Source: Heliocidaris tuberculata (taxonomy: Eukaryota; Echinodermata; Echinoidea; Camarodonta; Echinometridae). Taken from it: 64,000 nucleotides of DNA. The stretch spans positions 64,191,279-64,255,278 of the forward strand of contig CM046832.1 of NCBI GenBank assembly GCA_025618425.1. Direction: 5' to 3'. The first letter of the stretch is position 1. Each line of letters begins with the position of its first letter. The translations under genes and the position numbers were made by a program. Below are positions 53,001 to 62,608 of the stretch, one piece after another. The notes below the pieces were generated by a model that did no database searches, was not told where the DNA came from, and saw nothing but the letters and a program-made list of their open reading frames with translations.

Positions 53001-56000
53001 CCGATCTTGAAAAACAACCCTTTTTACGTGATTTTTTGGTCGCGCCTGATACCCCCCTTGCAATGAGGACAGACCCCCCCGGGGCAAATGTACTCTGATA
53101 AAAATAAAATGATCAGTTGGGTTATTACATACATGTACCCTCCCAAAATTTAACACAGATATTTCTCCTTGAATAATGTTAAGAAAAACCGAAATAATAA
53201 AAATGCAAAAGAAAATCTTGTCAATTGCTGTCAGTGTCAACTAAACAAATGTACAACAGAATGAAATTGTACATTTATTATCATAAATTAACTGACTTAT
53301 AAAAAGAACTGGAAGCATGGGTACAGTACTTTGTCTCCTTTAAATTCCCATGCATACAGGGTACTGTAAATGTGGAAAAAGTCAACTTTCTTGAAATTTT
53401 GAAAAACAACGAATGACCATTAAAAAAAACATAAATGACAGACTTTGAAAATTTTATGTCACACAGATGCAGACAATGCACTGTCCAACCTAAATTTCCT
53501 AAAAGGAAGTCCACCTTCAATTTGGTTTTAAAGGGAAATCCAACCTTAATAGCAAGTTGCTTTGAAAGAAAGAGGAAAAATCAGAGAAGCAGATTGGTGA
53601 AAGTTTGAACGAAATCGGACAAGCAATAAAAAAGTTATGAATTTTTGAAAGTTGTAATCACTATACATCTGGGAATTTCAAATTGGCCGAAGAGGTAATG
53701 CCACTGTGATGTAGCTGTAGACAACTCCCCAGTGAAAAAAATAAGCAGGGGCTAAGGGCGATTAGCCCCCAAAACTCTTGAAAAAGCCACCGTAAATGAA
53801 AAAAGAGCCACCATCAAATATTTCTGCCCATGGGTCGAAGTGTATTAAAATCTCTGAACACAATAGGTGGACTTCGAAGTAGCCCTCTCGAAAGAAATTT
53901 TAATTTTTACACTGCAACTCCCCCATTCGCTCCAACACACAAAATGACTAAAATGTCACTTTTTTCAAAATGTATTACTCAATAGGATCTCTTTCCCTCA
54001 TGAGGACTTATAACAATATGCTATCTCCAATATATTTTGAGTACTGCCCCGACGGTAAAAGCACCTCAAAGAAAACTGCAAATTAATGATATTTTTGTGT
54101 ATGAAAAATGGGAGAGTTATCCACAAAATGTCAAAATCAAATCACCGAATTGCCAATTTGAGATTCGCATAGATGTAGTAATCTCATTTTTCAAATATCC
54201 ATAACTTTCTTATTCCTTGTCCGATTTCTTTCAAACTTTCACCATCCTGTTTTTCTGCTTTTTCTGCTTTCATACAAATCATCTCATTACCAAGGTTGGA
54301 TTGCCCTTTAAAAGAAGCAAAAAACCAAAGAAACAGACCAATTAAAGTTTGAACAAAATCAGACAAGAAATAAGAAAATTATGAATTTTTGAAACGTATT
54401 TAAATTCTTGTTGCTCCCTCCAACACACTTACATAGGATTAGGATTCATATTCACAGGCACTGGAGCAAGACATACATGTACATGTACATTGTAGCATTA
54501 GGCTTAGCAGATGGTCTATCCCAAACAACATAGACCAATTTCATTGTCCAGATTAAACATCTGTTAAATGGAATGGACAAGTAAAACAATTTGTTTTGAC
54601 CTATATTAAAATATGAAAGTTTAAGTAGATCTAGATCTAGATCTAGTAAGTTAGATCTAGAGTCTTACTTAATTAATATGAGACCCTAGCCCAAAGCCCA
54701 GTAGCTAATATGATTTGGAATTAGATCTAGGAACTCTATTCTTTCTAAGACTAGAATTGCTAGTCTTAGAAAGAATTTTCACCTTTACAGTTTAAACATT
54801 TAATTTTAGATCTAAAAAATAAGATGTGATTTGATTCTCTCTCAAAGTCAAACTTCAAAGACTCAATCTCATTTTCAACTTCTCATGTCATTTGTCAACT
54901 TTCAACTTACACTAAAGTTAGACAGAAAAATCTGTCTGTTTGGAAGAGTTTTATAATATATTTTTTTTTACTTTTGAGGCTCTCCTCCAAGACATGTACT
55001 ATTACTATGATGTACATGTATTATTATGATTGTGAGGGATTCCGCGAAGCCAGACGTAGTCTCAGTGGAGCATATCCCCTATCAAACAAAATACAGTCTG
55101 ACCTCGTTTATCCGGCCGCATTGGGACCGGCACCCATCCGGATAAGTGAAATGGCCGGATATGAGAGACATGTACATCTTCTATGCAAATGAATAGGGTA
55201 GGGCAGTCTATTGGCTGTAAAATTTATGTTTTCTTGGTGAAGTTGGTGTAGTTGATGATTGCAAATGATCTTTTTATTTGCAGTGAAATGAAATAAAATT
55301 AAACAGAAAATTGCCCATGTGTGTTCCTGTTTCCAAGGCTTTCGGGTGAATTGCATGACGAACTGGCCGGAAGACAGGGCCGGTTGATAGAGATGGCTGG
55401 ATAAATGAAGTTCGGATAAGTGAGGTCGGACTGCAATGGAAACACACTGATTTCTCGGTCTTAGTTACTTGCAACTTCATAATTATAAATCAGTCTAGTT
55501 TGTTGGGGGATATGCTCTGCTGAGGCTACGTCTGGCTTCGCGGAATCCCTCTCCCTTGCCTATGTGGGACTGTGTCACACATTCACTGTTGCAGTAGTCA
55601 ACAACAGACAACAAAATTGTTTAATTTTCTTAAATTTGCCAGATTACCTGATTCAGGGACTCAACTCTTACTATGCTACAAATATGAGGTTTCAGAGTTG
55701 AAAGTGAAATTTTAAATAATTATTTTCCTCTCATGTATGAATGATCTAGAATGGATCATAGCCTGCTAATACTACACACAAAACCTATTGAAGCCTATTC
55801 ATCCGGAAAAGCTATTGTGGAGTACAAGGTTATCTTCAGATAAGCTTGTGCATGTACATGATGTATAAGTGCCTCTCCTACATGTATAGTCAAGGATTGT
55901 AATTCCGAACAGATTGTATTACCGTACGTGTACAGTTAAGCGCCTAAAATGGGTTTTCATACGCGTGGGATTACGCGTATGAAAACCACACTATTGAAGC

Positions 56001-57681
56001 AAAGGTTGTGTCTTTTTCCCATAGGTTTCACACGTTCGGAAATACAGTACCTTTTTCAAGGGACCAAAATGCCGCGTCGTTGGGAAGGGGTTCACTCGGA
56101 AGGGAATATATCGTATAAAATCTACATTGTCTTTTTAAAATTCCATCAACTTCTTTTTCTGTAGGACTTTGAGCATTCATTATGTAAGTTTGACAGATAT
56201 TCGTTTGATATTTAATTTGCTATTGTTGATTTTCTGAAAAGTGTTCGGACACTGGATCCACCACCATACATGTCTTGGAGTTGGAGGAGAGCCTCAAAAG
56301 TAAAAAAAAATGTTATAAAATTCCAAATTGATCATGCTGATGGATTTTTCTGTCTACATACTTACTTGGGTATTTGGGTATAGAGACTGGAATTGAAGCT
56401 AAGCTTATTTGTCCCTCTTTACTGAGCACTCCATCCCATCTCAGGTATGGTTTTTGTTAAGTGTTCGGTAAGTCTGATCCGGTAAGTAAGTATAAAGTAA
56501 GTAAAAATTAGCCTGTCAATTTTGCCCTTGGACATGTCGTCATCGGATTTTTCCGAAAAATATGTATCAGGTAACACTAAAATCAGTGAATATTAACAAT
56601 TCACATCATTTTCAATCTATCCTGTGAAAGATTTGAGACAATTTGCATGAAAAATTGTTTAATTTAATTACTGACTTGTTTAAAAATGACCTGTCCGGAC
56701 ACACGTCTGGTTATACAAAATCAAACTTCATTAAGTTCAAAGAGAGATGTTGTATGGTGGTTGATCCAGTGTCCGAACACTTTTCAGAAAATCAACGATA
56801 GCAAATTAAATATCAAACGAATATCTGTCAAACTTACATAATGAATGCTCAAAGTCCTACAGAAAAAGAAGTTGATGGAATTTTAAAAAGACAACGTGGA
56901 ATTATAAATACGATATTCCCTTCCGAGTGAACCCCTTCCCAACGACGCGGCGTTTTGGTCCCTTGAAAAAGGTACTGTATTTCCGAACGTGTGAAACCTA
57001 TGGGAAAAAGACACAACCTTTGTTTCAATAGTGTGGTTATCATACGCGTGGGATTACGCGTATGAAAACCCATTTTAGGCGCTTAACTGTACACGTTCGG
57101 TAATACAATCTGTTCGGAATTACAATCCTTGACTATACTTGCAAGTTGCAGTTATGGTGGTTGATCCAGTGTCCGAACACTTTTCAGAAAATCAACGATA
57201 GAAAATTAAATATCAAACGAATATCTGTCAAACTTACATAATGAATGCTCAAAGTCCTACAGAAAAAGAAGTTGATGGAATTTTAAAAAGAAAACTTAGA
57301 TTTAATACGATATTCCATTCCGAGTGAACCCCTTCCCAACGACGCGGCGTTTTGGTCCCTTGAAAAAGGTACTGTATTTCCGAATGTGTGAAACCTATGG
57401 GAAAAAGACACACCTTTGTTTCAATAGTGTGGTTTTCATACGCGTAATCCCAAGCGTATGAAAACCCATTTTAGGCGCTTAACTGTACACGTTCGGTACT
57501 ACTAATACAATCTGTTCGGAATTACAATCCTTGACTAGATCTATAGTCTATAAATGTACTTACCAAAATCCATGAACTGCTTAATAGAAAGAGGGGATGG
57601 AGAAAACTTCGAATAGTATTCCATCTGAGCCTGCATATTCTTTTTCGCCATAGCGAATAAACGCACAGTCAAGCGCACCAT
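36589..57681 (-). CDS. PDK: Mitochondrial pyruvate dehydrogenase kinase
   Basis: PDK phosphorylates the E1-alpha subunit of the pyruvate dehydrogenase complex in the mitochondrial matrix and switches it off. Twelve exons on the minus strand: 57564-57681, 45906-46050, 42915-42986, 42441-42504, 41486-41606, 41000-41086, 40308-40385, 39479-39555, 38990-39091, 38081-38194, 37444-37557, 36589-36732. They total 1,236 nt with consistent phases, giving 411 residues (family about 400-436). The ATG at 57679-57681 has A at -3 and G at +4. Residues 1-15 ([15 protein letters not shown]) look like a presequence, followed by [19 protein letters not shown]. Catalytic features: H124 in RNRH; N box E251/N255 (FELLKNAMRA); G1 box D291 (SDEGGG); G2 box GYGYGLP at 328-334; C-terminal D393-W394. 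Odd points: DEGGG replaces the DRGGG of vertebrate PDKs, and RNRHINVVE replaces RNRHNDVVP. Which PDK paralogue it represents cannot be told. Confidence 0.93.
41330..41430. repeat. Foldback with internal 25 bp tandem repeat
   Basis: In PDK intron 5. ATATCGTCTG at 41330 pairs with CAGACGATAT ending at 41430. The middle holds two copies of GTTAATTCATATGACTTAAC... (period 25, 41348-41397). Arms resemble 35261-35341. Confidence 0.7.
47041..47296. repeat. Tandem duplication, period about 126 bp
   Basis: In PDK intron 1. 47041-47166 and 47167-47296 share GGCTGA.AGTCAGGTGGAAA, CTAGGAGGATGTTTATGAGA and ACATTGTAAAA. The second unit has about 4 extra bases near ATATATAAAC. Confidence 0.85.
48075..48216. 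repeat. Long near-perfect hairpin (about 51 bp arms)
   Basis: In PDK intron 1. Left arm 48075-48125 (AGAAGTAATGCATTTTCAAG...) and right arm 48165-48216 are complementary except for one extra base near the loop. The 39 base loop contains GACGCATGCTCGCATCTTC. No target duplication is seen. A small foldback element is likely; a structured RNA is possible. Confidence 0.8.
49023..49359. mobile_element. 337 bp TTAA-flanked MITE with internal inverted repeat
   Basis: TTAA at 49019-49022 and 49360-49363 flanks AAGGAAGTCCATCC and, reversed, AGGGGAAGTCCACCC. An inner inverted repeat, GAAGTTGTAATCAATCAAAC (49143-49162), pairs with GTTTGATTGATTATAACTTC (49227-49246). Related at its ends and inner words (ATAAGAAAGTTATGA) to the next family. 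In PDK intron 1. Confidence 0.7.
50155..50743. mobile_element. 589 bp TTAA-flanked MITE (copy 1)
   Basis: TTAA at 50151-50154 and 50744-50747 flanks AGGGAAATCCAACC and, reversed, AGGGCAATCCAACC. Sub-ends also pair (AAGAAAGTTATG with CATAACTTTCT). It is the uninterrupted copy of the element at 53532-54307. In PDK intron 1. Confidence 0.82.
52123..53083. mobile_element. 961 bp TIR element with 8 bp target duplication
   Basis: GCAAATGT occurs at 52115-52122 and 53084-53091, directly flanking inverted ends that begin CCCGGGGGG and share GGTCTGTCCTCATTGCAAGG and GGTATCAGGCG. The interior has degenerate direct repeats of CCCTAAGCAAGTAA (52240-52375), related CCCTAA.TACGTAA words in the right half, and a second inverted repeat at 52619-52779 (GGGCTAACTCGGCACTAGGG with 30 bp arms). 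Superfamily unknown; 8 bp duplications occur in hAT, P and others. The G run means length may be misassembled. In PDK intron 1. Confidence 0.8.
52619..52779. mobile_element. 161 bp nested inverted-repeat unit
   Basis: Arms 52619-52648 and 52750-52779 are perfectly complementary over about 30 bp apart from one position. It sits inside the 961 bp element and could be a later insertion or an internal part of it. Confidence 0.55.
53532..54307. mobile_element. TTAA-flanked MITE (copy 2) carrying a nested element
   Basis: TTAA at 53528-53531 and 54308-54311; ends match those of 50155-50743, and the two copies align along their length (for example GAAAATAGGAG-free stretches around AGAGGAAAAATCAGAGAAGC and TCCAATATATTTTGAGTACT). 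This copy is about 190 bp longer because of the insertion at 53730-53914. In PDK intron 1. Confidence 0.82.
53730..53914. mobile_element. 185 bp hAT-like MITE with 8 bp target duplication
   Basis: CAACTCCC at 53722-53729 and 53915-53922 flanks CAGTGAAAAA and, reversed, CAGTGTAAAAATT. The sister element at 50155-50743 has the undisturbed site GACAACTCCCCCATTCGC, which shows what the site looked like before insertion. CAGTG ends with an 8 bp duplication fit hAT. The inside contains GGGGCTAAGGGCGATTAGCCCC, a small palindrome. Confidence 0.88.
54738..54776. repeat. 16 bp perfect hairpin
   Basis: ATTCTTTCTAAGACTA pairs with TAGTCTTAGAAAGAAT around a 7 base loop. Just upstream (54628-54661) is an (AGATCT)n-like run. 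In PDK intron 1. Confidence 0.8.
55035..55550. mobile_element. 516 bp TIR element with roughly 46 bp ends
   Basis: 55035-55080 (AGGGATTCCGCGAAGCCAGA...) is inverted at 55505-55550 with a few changes. It contains the TA-type MITE below. The truncated foldback copy 55552-55850 abuts its right end. In PDK intron 1. Confidence 0.8.
55094..55433. mobile_element. 340 bp Tigger/pogo-like MITE
   Basis: Ends CAGTCTGACCTCGTTTATCC and, reversed, CAGTCCGACCTCACTTATCC. TA precedes the left end; CA follows the right. CAGT..GACCTC.TTATCC ends are characteristic of Tigger/pogo elements. Nested inside 55035-55550. Confidence 0.75.
55886..57537. repeat. Three copies of a 380 bp GTTCGG-rich repeat
   Basis: Copy A is forward at 55886-56264; copies B (56755-57136) and C (57155-57537) are reversed and adjacent. 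Each runs from AGTCAAGGATTGTAATTCCG to CGGACACTGGATC.ACCACC and holds several TTCGG/CCGAA words near its ends plus a 15 bp stem GGTTTTCATACGCGT. Copy C ends 26 bases from the PDK exon 1 donor. Type of element unknown. Confidence 0.8.
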
Positions 57682-58609
57682 TGTGGCCAAATGAATCTTC
57701 TCGATCGCCTTCCTGACAACTAACTCGGCCGTTACACTGGCGGGAGCTGGCCTCAAGACGTGGGTAGGATATCGTGGTGGTACCGCCTACCGTACCGGTA
57801 CTGTATTGCTGCCACTGGTAGACAACTTGTTTATAGTGTATAGTTTATACGTCGAAGGACACAGCTCAAGCTTTATTTTTGCGTCCACACTGACACTGGT
57901 TTCCTCTATTAAAATACCCTTCCTCAAAATTAATACGATTTTAATCGTATTAACTAAATTAATCGGTTATATCTAAAATCTACGACCAAACGCAACTTTG
58001 TCAACAAGTCACACAGCCTCATAGGCCAGTAGATTTCCACATCGAGTTGATCTAGTCGAGTCAGGATCTATAATTAAACGCTAGCGATACTATACTAGCG
58101 CTCAGCTCAGTAATATATTGCAATCATTGTTTGCATGCATCATTAGCAGCGTATCTGATAAATTTTGTATACAATCTCCGGCGCGCCGACGAATGCCAAT
58201 TTAGGAGTTTGTTTATATAGACATAAAATTTGTTCTTATAAAAAATAATTTTCTTTATAAAACAGTAAAAATATTGTGATTAATAAATTAGCATTTTTAT
58301 TTTTAAAAATTAGTTAAAATATATTTCTTTTATATTAAACAAAAACACATTGACAAAGCTCCTCAAAATTCTCTACGGTGATGACCTCAGCTGTAAATCT
58401 GACGTCACGGAAATTCCCCAGCTTGATGTTTGAATTGGGCATCCCTCGGAATTTATTCATACCGGAAAAAATGATGATGCGTGGTGACTTTCACTTATTT
58501 CTTATTTACTCGGTTAGATAAATTTAGAGCAAAAATTCAGAGCAAACAATTTTTAGAGCAAAAACATATATAAGTTGATGATAGTGCACTACCGGTACCA
58601 CATCCATGT

Positions 58610-58708
58610 TAAAATTCCACTATAAAATTATATTACCAGTTAAAATTCCACGATAAAATTACCAGTTAAAATTCCACGATAAAATTATGTTACCAGTTAA
58701 AATTCCAA
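58610..58708. repeat. Short tandem repeat, about 25-33 bp unit
   Basis: The phrase GTTAAAATTCCACGATAAAAT followed by ATTACCA recurs four times in a row with small changes in spacing. Confidence 0.8.
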
Positions 58709-59165
58709 GAGGAATATTTTAAAGGATCAAATATCAAGTACCAAGTACCGAATAAGGGCTTCACTCGTAAAAGGCACCTGCAGTGATCGGAGCAGTTCTG
58801 TAATTTTGTTTTTTGTTTGTTTCATGGAATACAAGTGGTGAACTTTTACGACTCTTTTTTTTTGGTTGAAACACTATGATATCATGGAGATCATGGGCTA
58901 TAGGGCTATCATACGTTTGAAAAGATGTCATCCATGACTGAGTAGACTTCTTCTCTTTCTCAATCTCACTCCTTCCCACTGGCGTGGCCAGGATTTTTCA
59001 ATATAGGGGGTCCACTGAACGTGAAGGATCCAACCGCGTATAGCGTAGCCAGGATTTCATTTTAGGGGGGTTGGGTTAGTTTGCAGGCACAAACCCTGGT
59101 CAGTCGTACAAGAGAGTCTGCGCTGTAAGACTACCATAGGCCATGACACGACCAGTGTGTGTGTG

Positions 59166-59521
59166 TGTGTGTGTGTAATTGGGTTTTTACAGACGTGTAT
59201 CAATCAGATAAGATTATTTACGTCTGGGACCGACCTTTAACGTCATCATCCGAAAGACGTGACTCAGTCTCGAACCTGGGTCCCCTGAATCAGTTTATAA
59301 CTTCCACTGTTAGCTGGATTACAGGCGCACGCCACAACGCCCATATGTGTGTGTAATTGAGTTTTTACAGACGTGTATCAATCAGATATGATTATTTACG
59401 TCTGGGGACCGACCTTTAACGTCACCATCCGAAAGACGTGACTCAGTTTCGAACCTGGGTCCGCTGAATCAGTTTATAACTTCCACTGTTAGCTGGATTA
59501 CAGGCGCACGCCACAACGCCC
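59166..59521 (-). repeat. Two tandem copies of a 178 bp SINE-like unit
   Basis: 59166-59343 and 59344-59521 are about 95 per cent identical. Read on the minus strand each unit begins GGGCGTTGTGGCGTGCGCC, then TGTAATCCAGCTAAC, and carries CCAGGTTCGAGACTGAG, which resembles a Pol III B box (GGTTCGANNC). The first part also resembles the 5' Alu domain of 7SL RNA (GGTGGCGCGTGCCTGTAGTC). It could be a 7SL- or tRNA-derived SINE, or a coincidence. Confidence 0.55.
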
Positions 59522-59523
59522 AG

Positions 59524-59587
59524 TTCATTTATATAATTTATCCAACCAAGACGGCCCGTCATGTTGTGTTTTAGCCAAATCCTTACA

Positions 59588-59668
<81 letters not shown>

Positions 59669-59684
59669 TATATATATATATATA

Positions 59685-59724
<40 letters not shown>

Positions 59725-60733
59725 TATATGTGTGTGTGTGAGGTGAAACCATGCAGGTATTAAACAAAATTACGATTTGTTTCGTACTTCTATAAGTATT
59801 TCTTTGTAATTTGATATTGTATTTGACTTTTATCTTTAATTCAGTGGTTTTCTTTATCCGCGAAGCTTTCTTTAATTCTATGGTTGTCCTAATTTTTGTA
59901 GTTATCTTTAATTCCGTGGTTGTCTTCATTTCCGAAGCTTTCTTTTCACTTCTGTGGTTGTCCTTTTTTCTGCAGTTATCTGTATCTCCCATGAATGCAA
60001 GCTTTCTTTAATTTTGTGGTTGTCCTAATTTCTGCAGTTATCTTCATCTCCAAAACTTTCCTTAATTCTGTGTTTGTCCTTATGTCTGCACTTCTCTTTA
60101 TCTTCAAAGTTTTCTTTAATTCTGTGGTTGTCCTTATTTCTGCAGTTATCTTTAATTCTGAAGTTGTCTTTATTCATGTGTTATCTTTATTTCTAAAGTT
60201 GCTTTATTTCTGTAGTGATCTTAATCTGTGTGGTTGTCTTTATTTCTGCAATAATATTGATGTCTATTTCTGAATCTTTATCTCCAAAGCCCATATAATT
60301 TACAAGCAGAAGCCTTCTTAGGGGTCCTGGCATAGCTGTATACCATGCACTTATGATTTGCACTTGCTGATATTTTATATGATGCCAAATAAATTGAAAT
60401 TGAATTGAATTGAAATTGGCTCGGACTATAGGGGTGTGCTCAAGGACAAGGGGCGCTTTGTTGGATTTAAATTTTAGGGTTTAAATCCGAGGGAATTTAA
60501 AGGGATTCGGTAACTTTGTGGAGGCTTGATAAATTGTTGAATTTTGATATCTGTCTTGTATAATGATGTTCAGAAGGATGAATAAATAGCCAGGCATATA
60601 GAAAGGTTTTCAAATATATAATGCTATTATTAAGATATCTATGACTGAATACTCCCATTTACGAAAGCGTATGGCCATACGCTTTAGTCTATACTGAGTC
60701 TATGGAGTCTGGCATTTCCGGTCACTTGCATAT
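59524..60733. repeat. 1.2 kb direct repeat, copy 1 (copy 2 at 61397-62608)
   Basis: The two copies start TTCATTTATATAATTTATCC and end TCACTTGCATAT; offset 1,873-1,875 bases, differing mainly in AT microsatellite length (59588-59728 versus 61465-61602). Inside is a degenerate minisatellite of phrases like CTTTAATTCTGTGGTTGTCC and TTTCTGCAGTTAT. Near 60340-60410 the sequence ATGCCAAATAAATTGAAATTG with an (ATTGA)n tail resembles the 3' end of a non-LTR retrotransposon. Open frames through the minisatellite are not regarded as genes. Confidence 0.9.
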
Positions 60734-60823
60734 GTTTACTTTTGTGAAGCATTATGATGATTTTGAAGTGTTTTTTTTTCCCTAGGCTTCATTTTTACAC
60801 CATATTACATACATTGATAGCAT

Positions 60824-61351
60824 CCGTTCTCACTCACTTTTGAAAGTGGTCTTAGTTAGACCGCTCCAGAGGAACGGGTCTTGAGGAACGGTTTGCTAGC
60901 GTTCACACTCCGAGCAGTTTTTCTCGCTCAAACCGCTCCACGATTCAAAGTGGCCTTGTTGCTATGGCAGCTCAGTTCAGCGGGTCAAATTTTTCGCGCG
61001 GAATACAAACTGATGTACCGTAGCGTGCCTGCCGGCTGCCCGATCGATTGCTTTTGCTTTATTTTGTGCGCGGAACGTCACTGGCTCACTTCCGGTTGAA
61101 GTACGCTTTCGTTCACATTGCACGTTTAGAGCGGTCCATACCGCTCTTAATAAGACCCGTTCCTCAAGACCACCTCCCCGAGGTGGTCTTCTGGAGCGGT
61201 CCAGAAGACCACTTCCTGGACCACTTTGACCGTTCACACTCACCTAAGAACCGTTCCTGAGGAACGGGTCTTAGATAGACCGCTCCAAAAGTCCACTTTC
61301 AAAGTGAGTGAGAACGGGGTCTTACTTTCAAAAGTGAGTGAGAACGGGGTC
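60824..61351. mobile_element. About 0.5 kb TIR element between the direct repeats
   Basis: Left end CCGTTCTCACTCACTTTTGAAAG; right end has the complement twice (…GTGAGTGAGAACGGGGTCTTA at about 61304-61323 and 61335-61354). The interior is rich in GACCGCTCC and GGAACGGGTC words in both orientations. More GC-rich than its surroundings. Confidence 0.7.
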
Positions 61352-61396
61352 TTAGAATCAGAAATGATTCACCGAGGGAACTGAGTCTTGGCTCAT

Positions 61397-61460
61397 TTCA
61401 TTTATATAATTTATCCAACCAAGACGGCCCGTCATGTTGTGTTTTAGCCAAATCCTTACA

Positions 61461-61541
<81 letters not shown>

Positions 61542-61559
61542 TATATATATATATATATA

Positions 61560-61599
<40 letters not shown>

Positions 61600-62608
61600 T
61601 ATATGTGTGTGTGTGAGGTGAAACCATGCAGGTATTAAACAAAATTACGATTTGTTTCGTACTTCTATAAGTATTTCTTTGTAATTTGATATTGTATTTG
61701 ACTTTTATCTTTAATTCAGTGGTTTTCTTTATCCGCGAAGCTTTCTTTAATTCTATGGTTGTCCTAATTTTTGTAGTTATCTTTAATTCCGTGGTTGTCT
61801 TCATTTCCGAAGCTTTCTTTTCACTTCTGTGGTTGTCCTTTTTTCTGCAGTTATCTGTATCTCCCATGAATGCAAGCTTTCTTTAATTTTGTGGTTGTCC
61901 TAATTTCTGCAGTTATCTTCATCTCCAAAACTTTCCTTAATTCTGTGTTTGTCCTTATGTCTGCACTTCTCTTTATCTTCAAAGTTTTCTTTAATTCTGT
62001 GGTTGTCCTTATTTCTGCAGTTATCTTTAATTCTGAAGTTGTCTTTATTCATGTGTTATCTTTATTTCTAAAGTTGCTTTATTTCTGTAGTGATCTTAAT
62101 CTGTGTGGTTGTCTTTATTTCTGCAATAATATTGATGTCTATTTCTGAATCTTTATCTCCAAAGCCCATATAATTTACAAGCAGAAGCCTTCTTAGGGGT
62201 CCTGGCATAGCTGTATACCATGCACTTATGATTTGCACTTGCTGATATTTTATATGATGCCAAATAAATTGAAATTGAATTGAATTGAAATTGGCTCGGA
62301 CTATAGGGGTGTGCTCAAGGACAAGGGGCGCTTTGTTGGATTTAAATTTTAGGGTTTAAATCCGAGGGAATTTAAAGGGATTCGGTAACTTTGTGGAGGC
62401 TTGATAAATTGTTGAATTTTGATATCTGTCTTGTATAATGATGTTCAGAAGGATGAATAAATAGCCAGGCATATAGAAAGGTTTTCAAATATATAATGCT
62501 ATTATTAAGATATCTATGACTGAATACTCCCATTTACGAAAGCGTATGGCCATACGCTTTAGTCTATACTGAGTCTATGGAGTCTGGCATTTCCGGTCAC
62601 TTGCATAT
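61397..62608. repeat. 1.2 kb direct repeat, copy 2
   Basis: Near-identical to 59524-60733, including the minisatellite and the retrotransposon-like tail. The two copies diverge abruptly after TTGCATAT at the right. Confidence 0.9.

Larger units (their letters stand above)
54921..56354. repeat. Inverted repeat enclosing several nested elements
   Basis: 54921-55000 (GACAGAAAAATC... CTTTTGAGGCTCTCCTCC) recurs inverted at 56267-56354 (GGAGGAGAGCCTCAAAAG ... GATTTTTCTGTC). The 1.27 kb between holds the elements at 55035-55550, 55552-55850 and 55886-56264. The arms probably belong to one older foldback element invaded later. Confidence 0.65.

Noticed and set aside
57682..57756. Upstream extension of the PDK frame (RPAPASVTAELVV...)
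   Set aside because: The extended frame begins with TTG; the first ATG, at 57681, has a strong context and gives a plausible presequence.
59160..59530. Contamination with a primate Alu
   Set aside because: Only a short Alu-domain-like stretch matches; the remainder differs and the units are embedded in host-like repeats.
59666..61886. Paired 66-134 residue frames in the duplicated blocks
   Set aside because: They follow a degenerate minisatellite and run into AT microsatellites; identity between copies comes from the DNA duplication.
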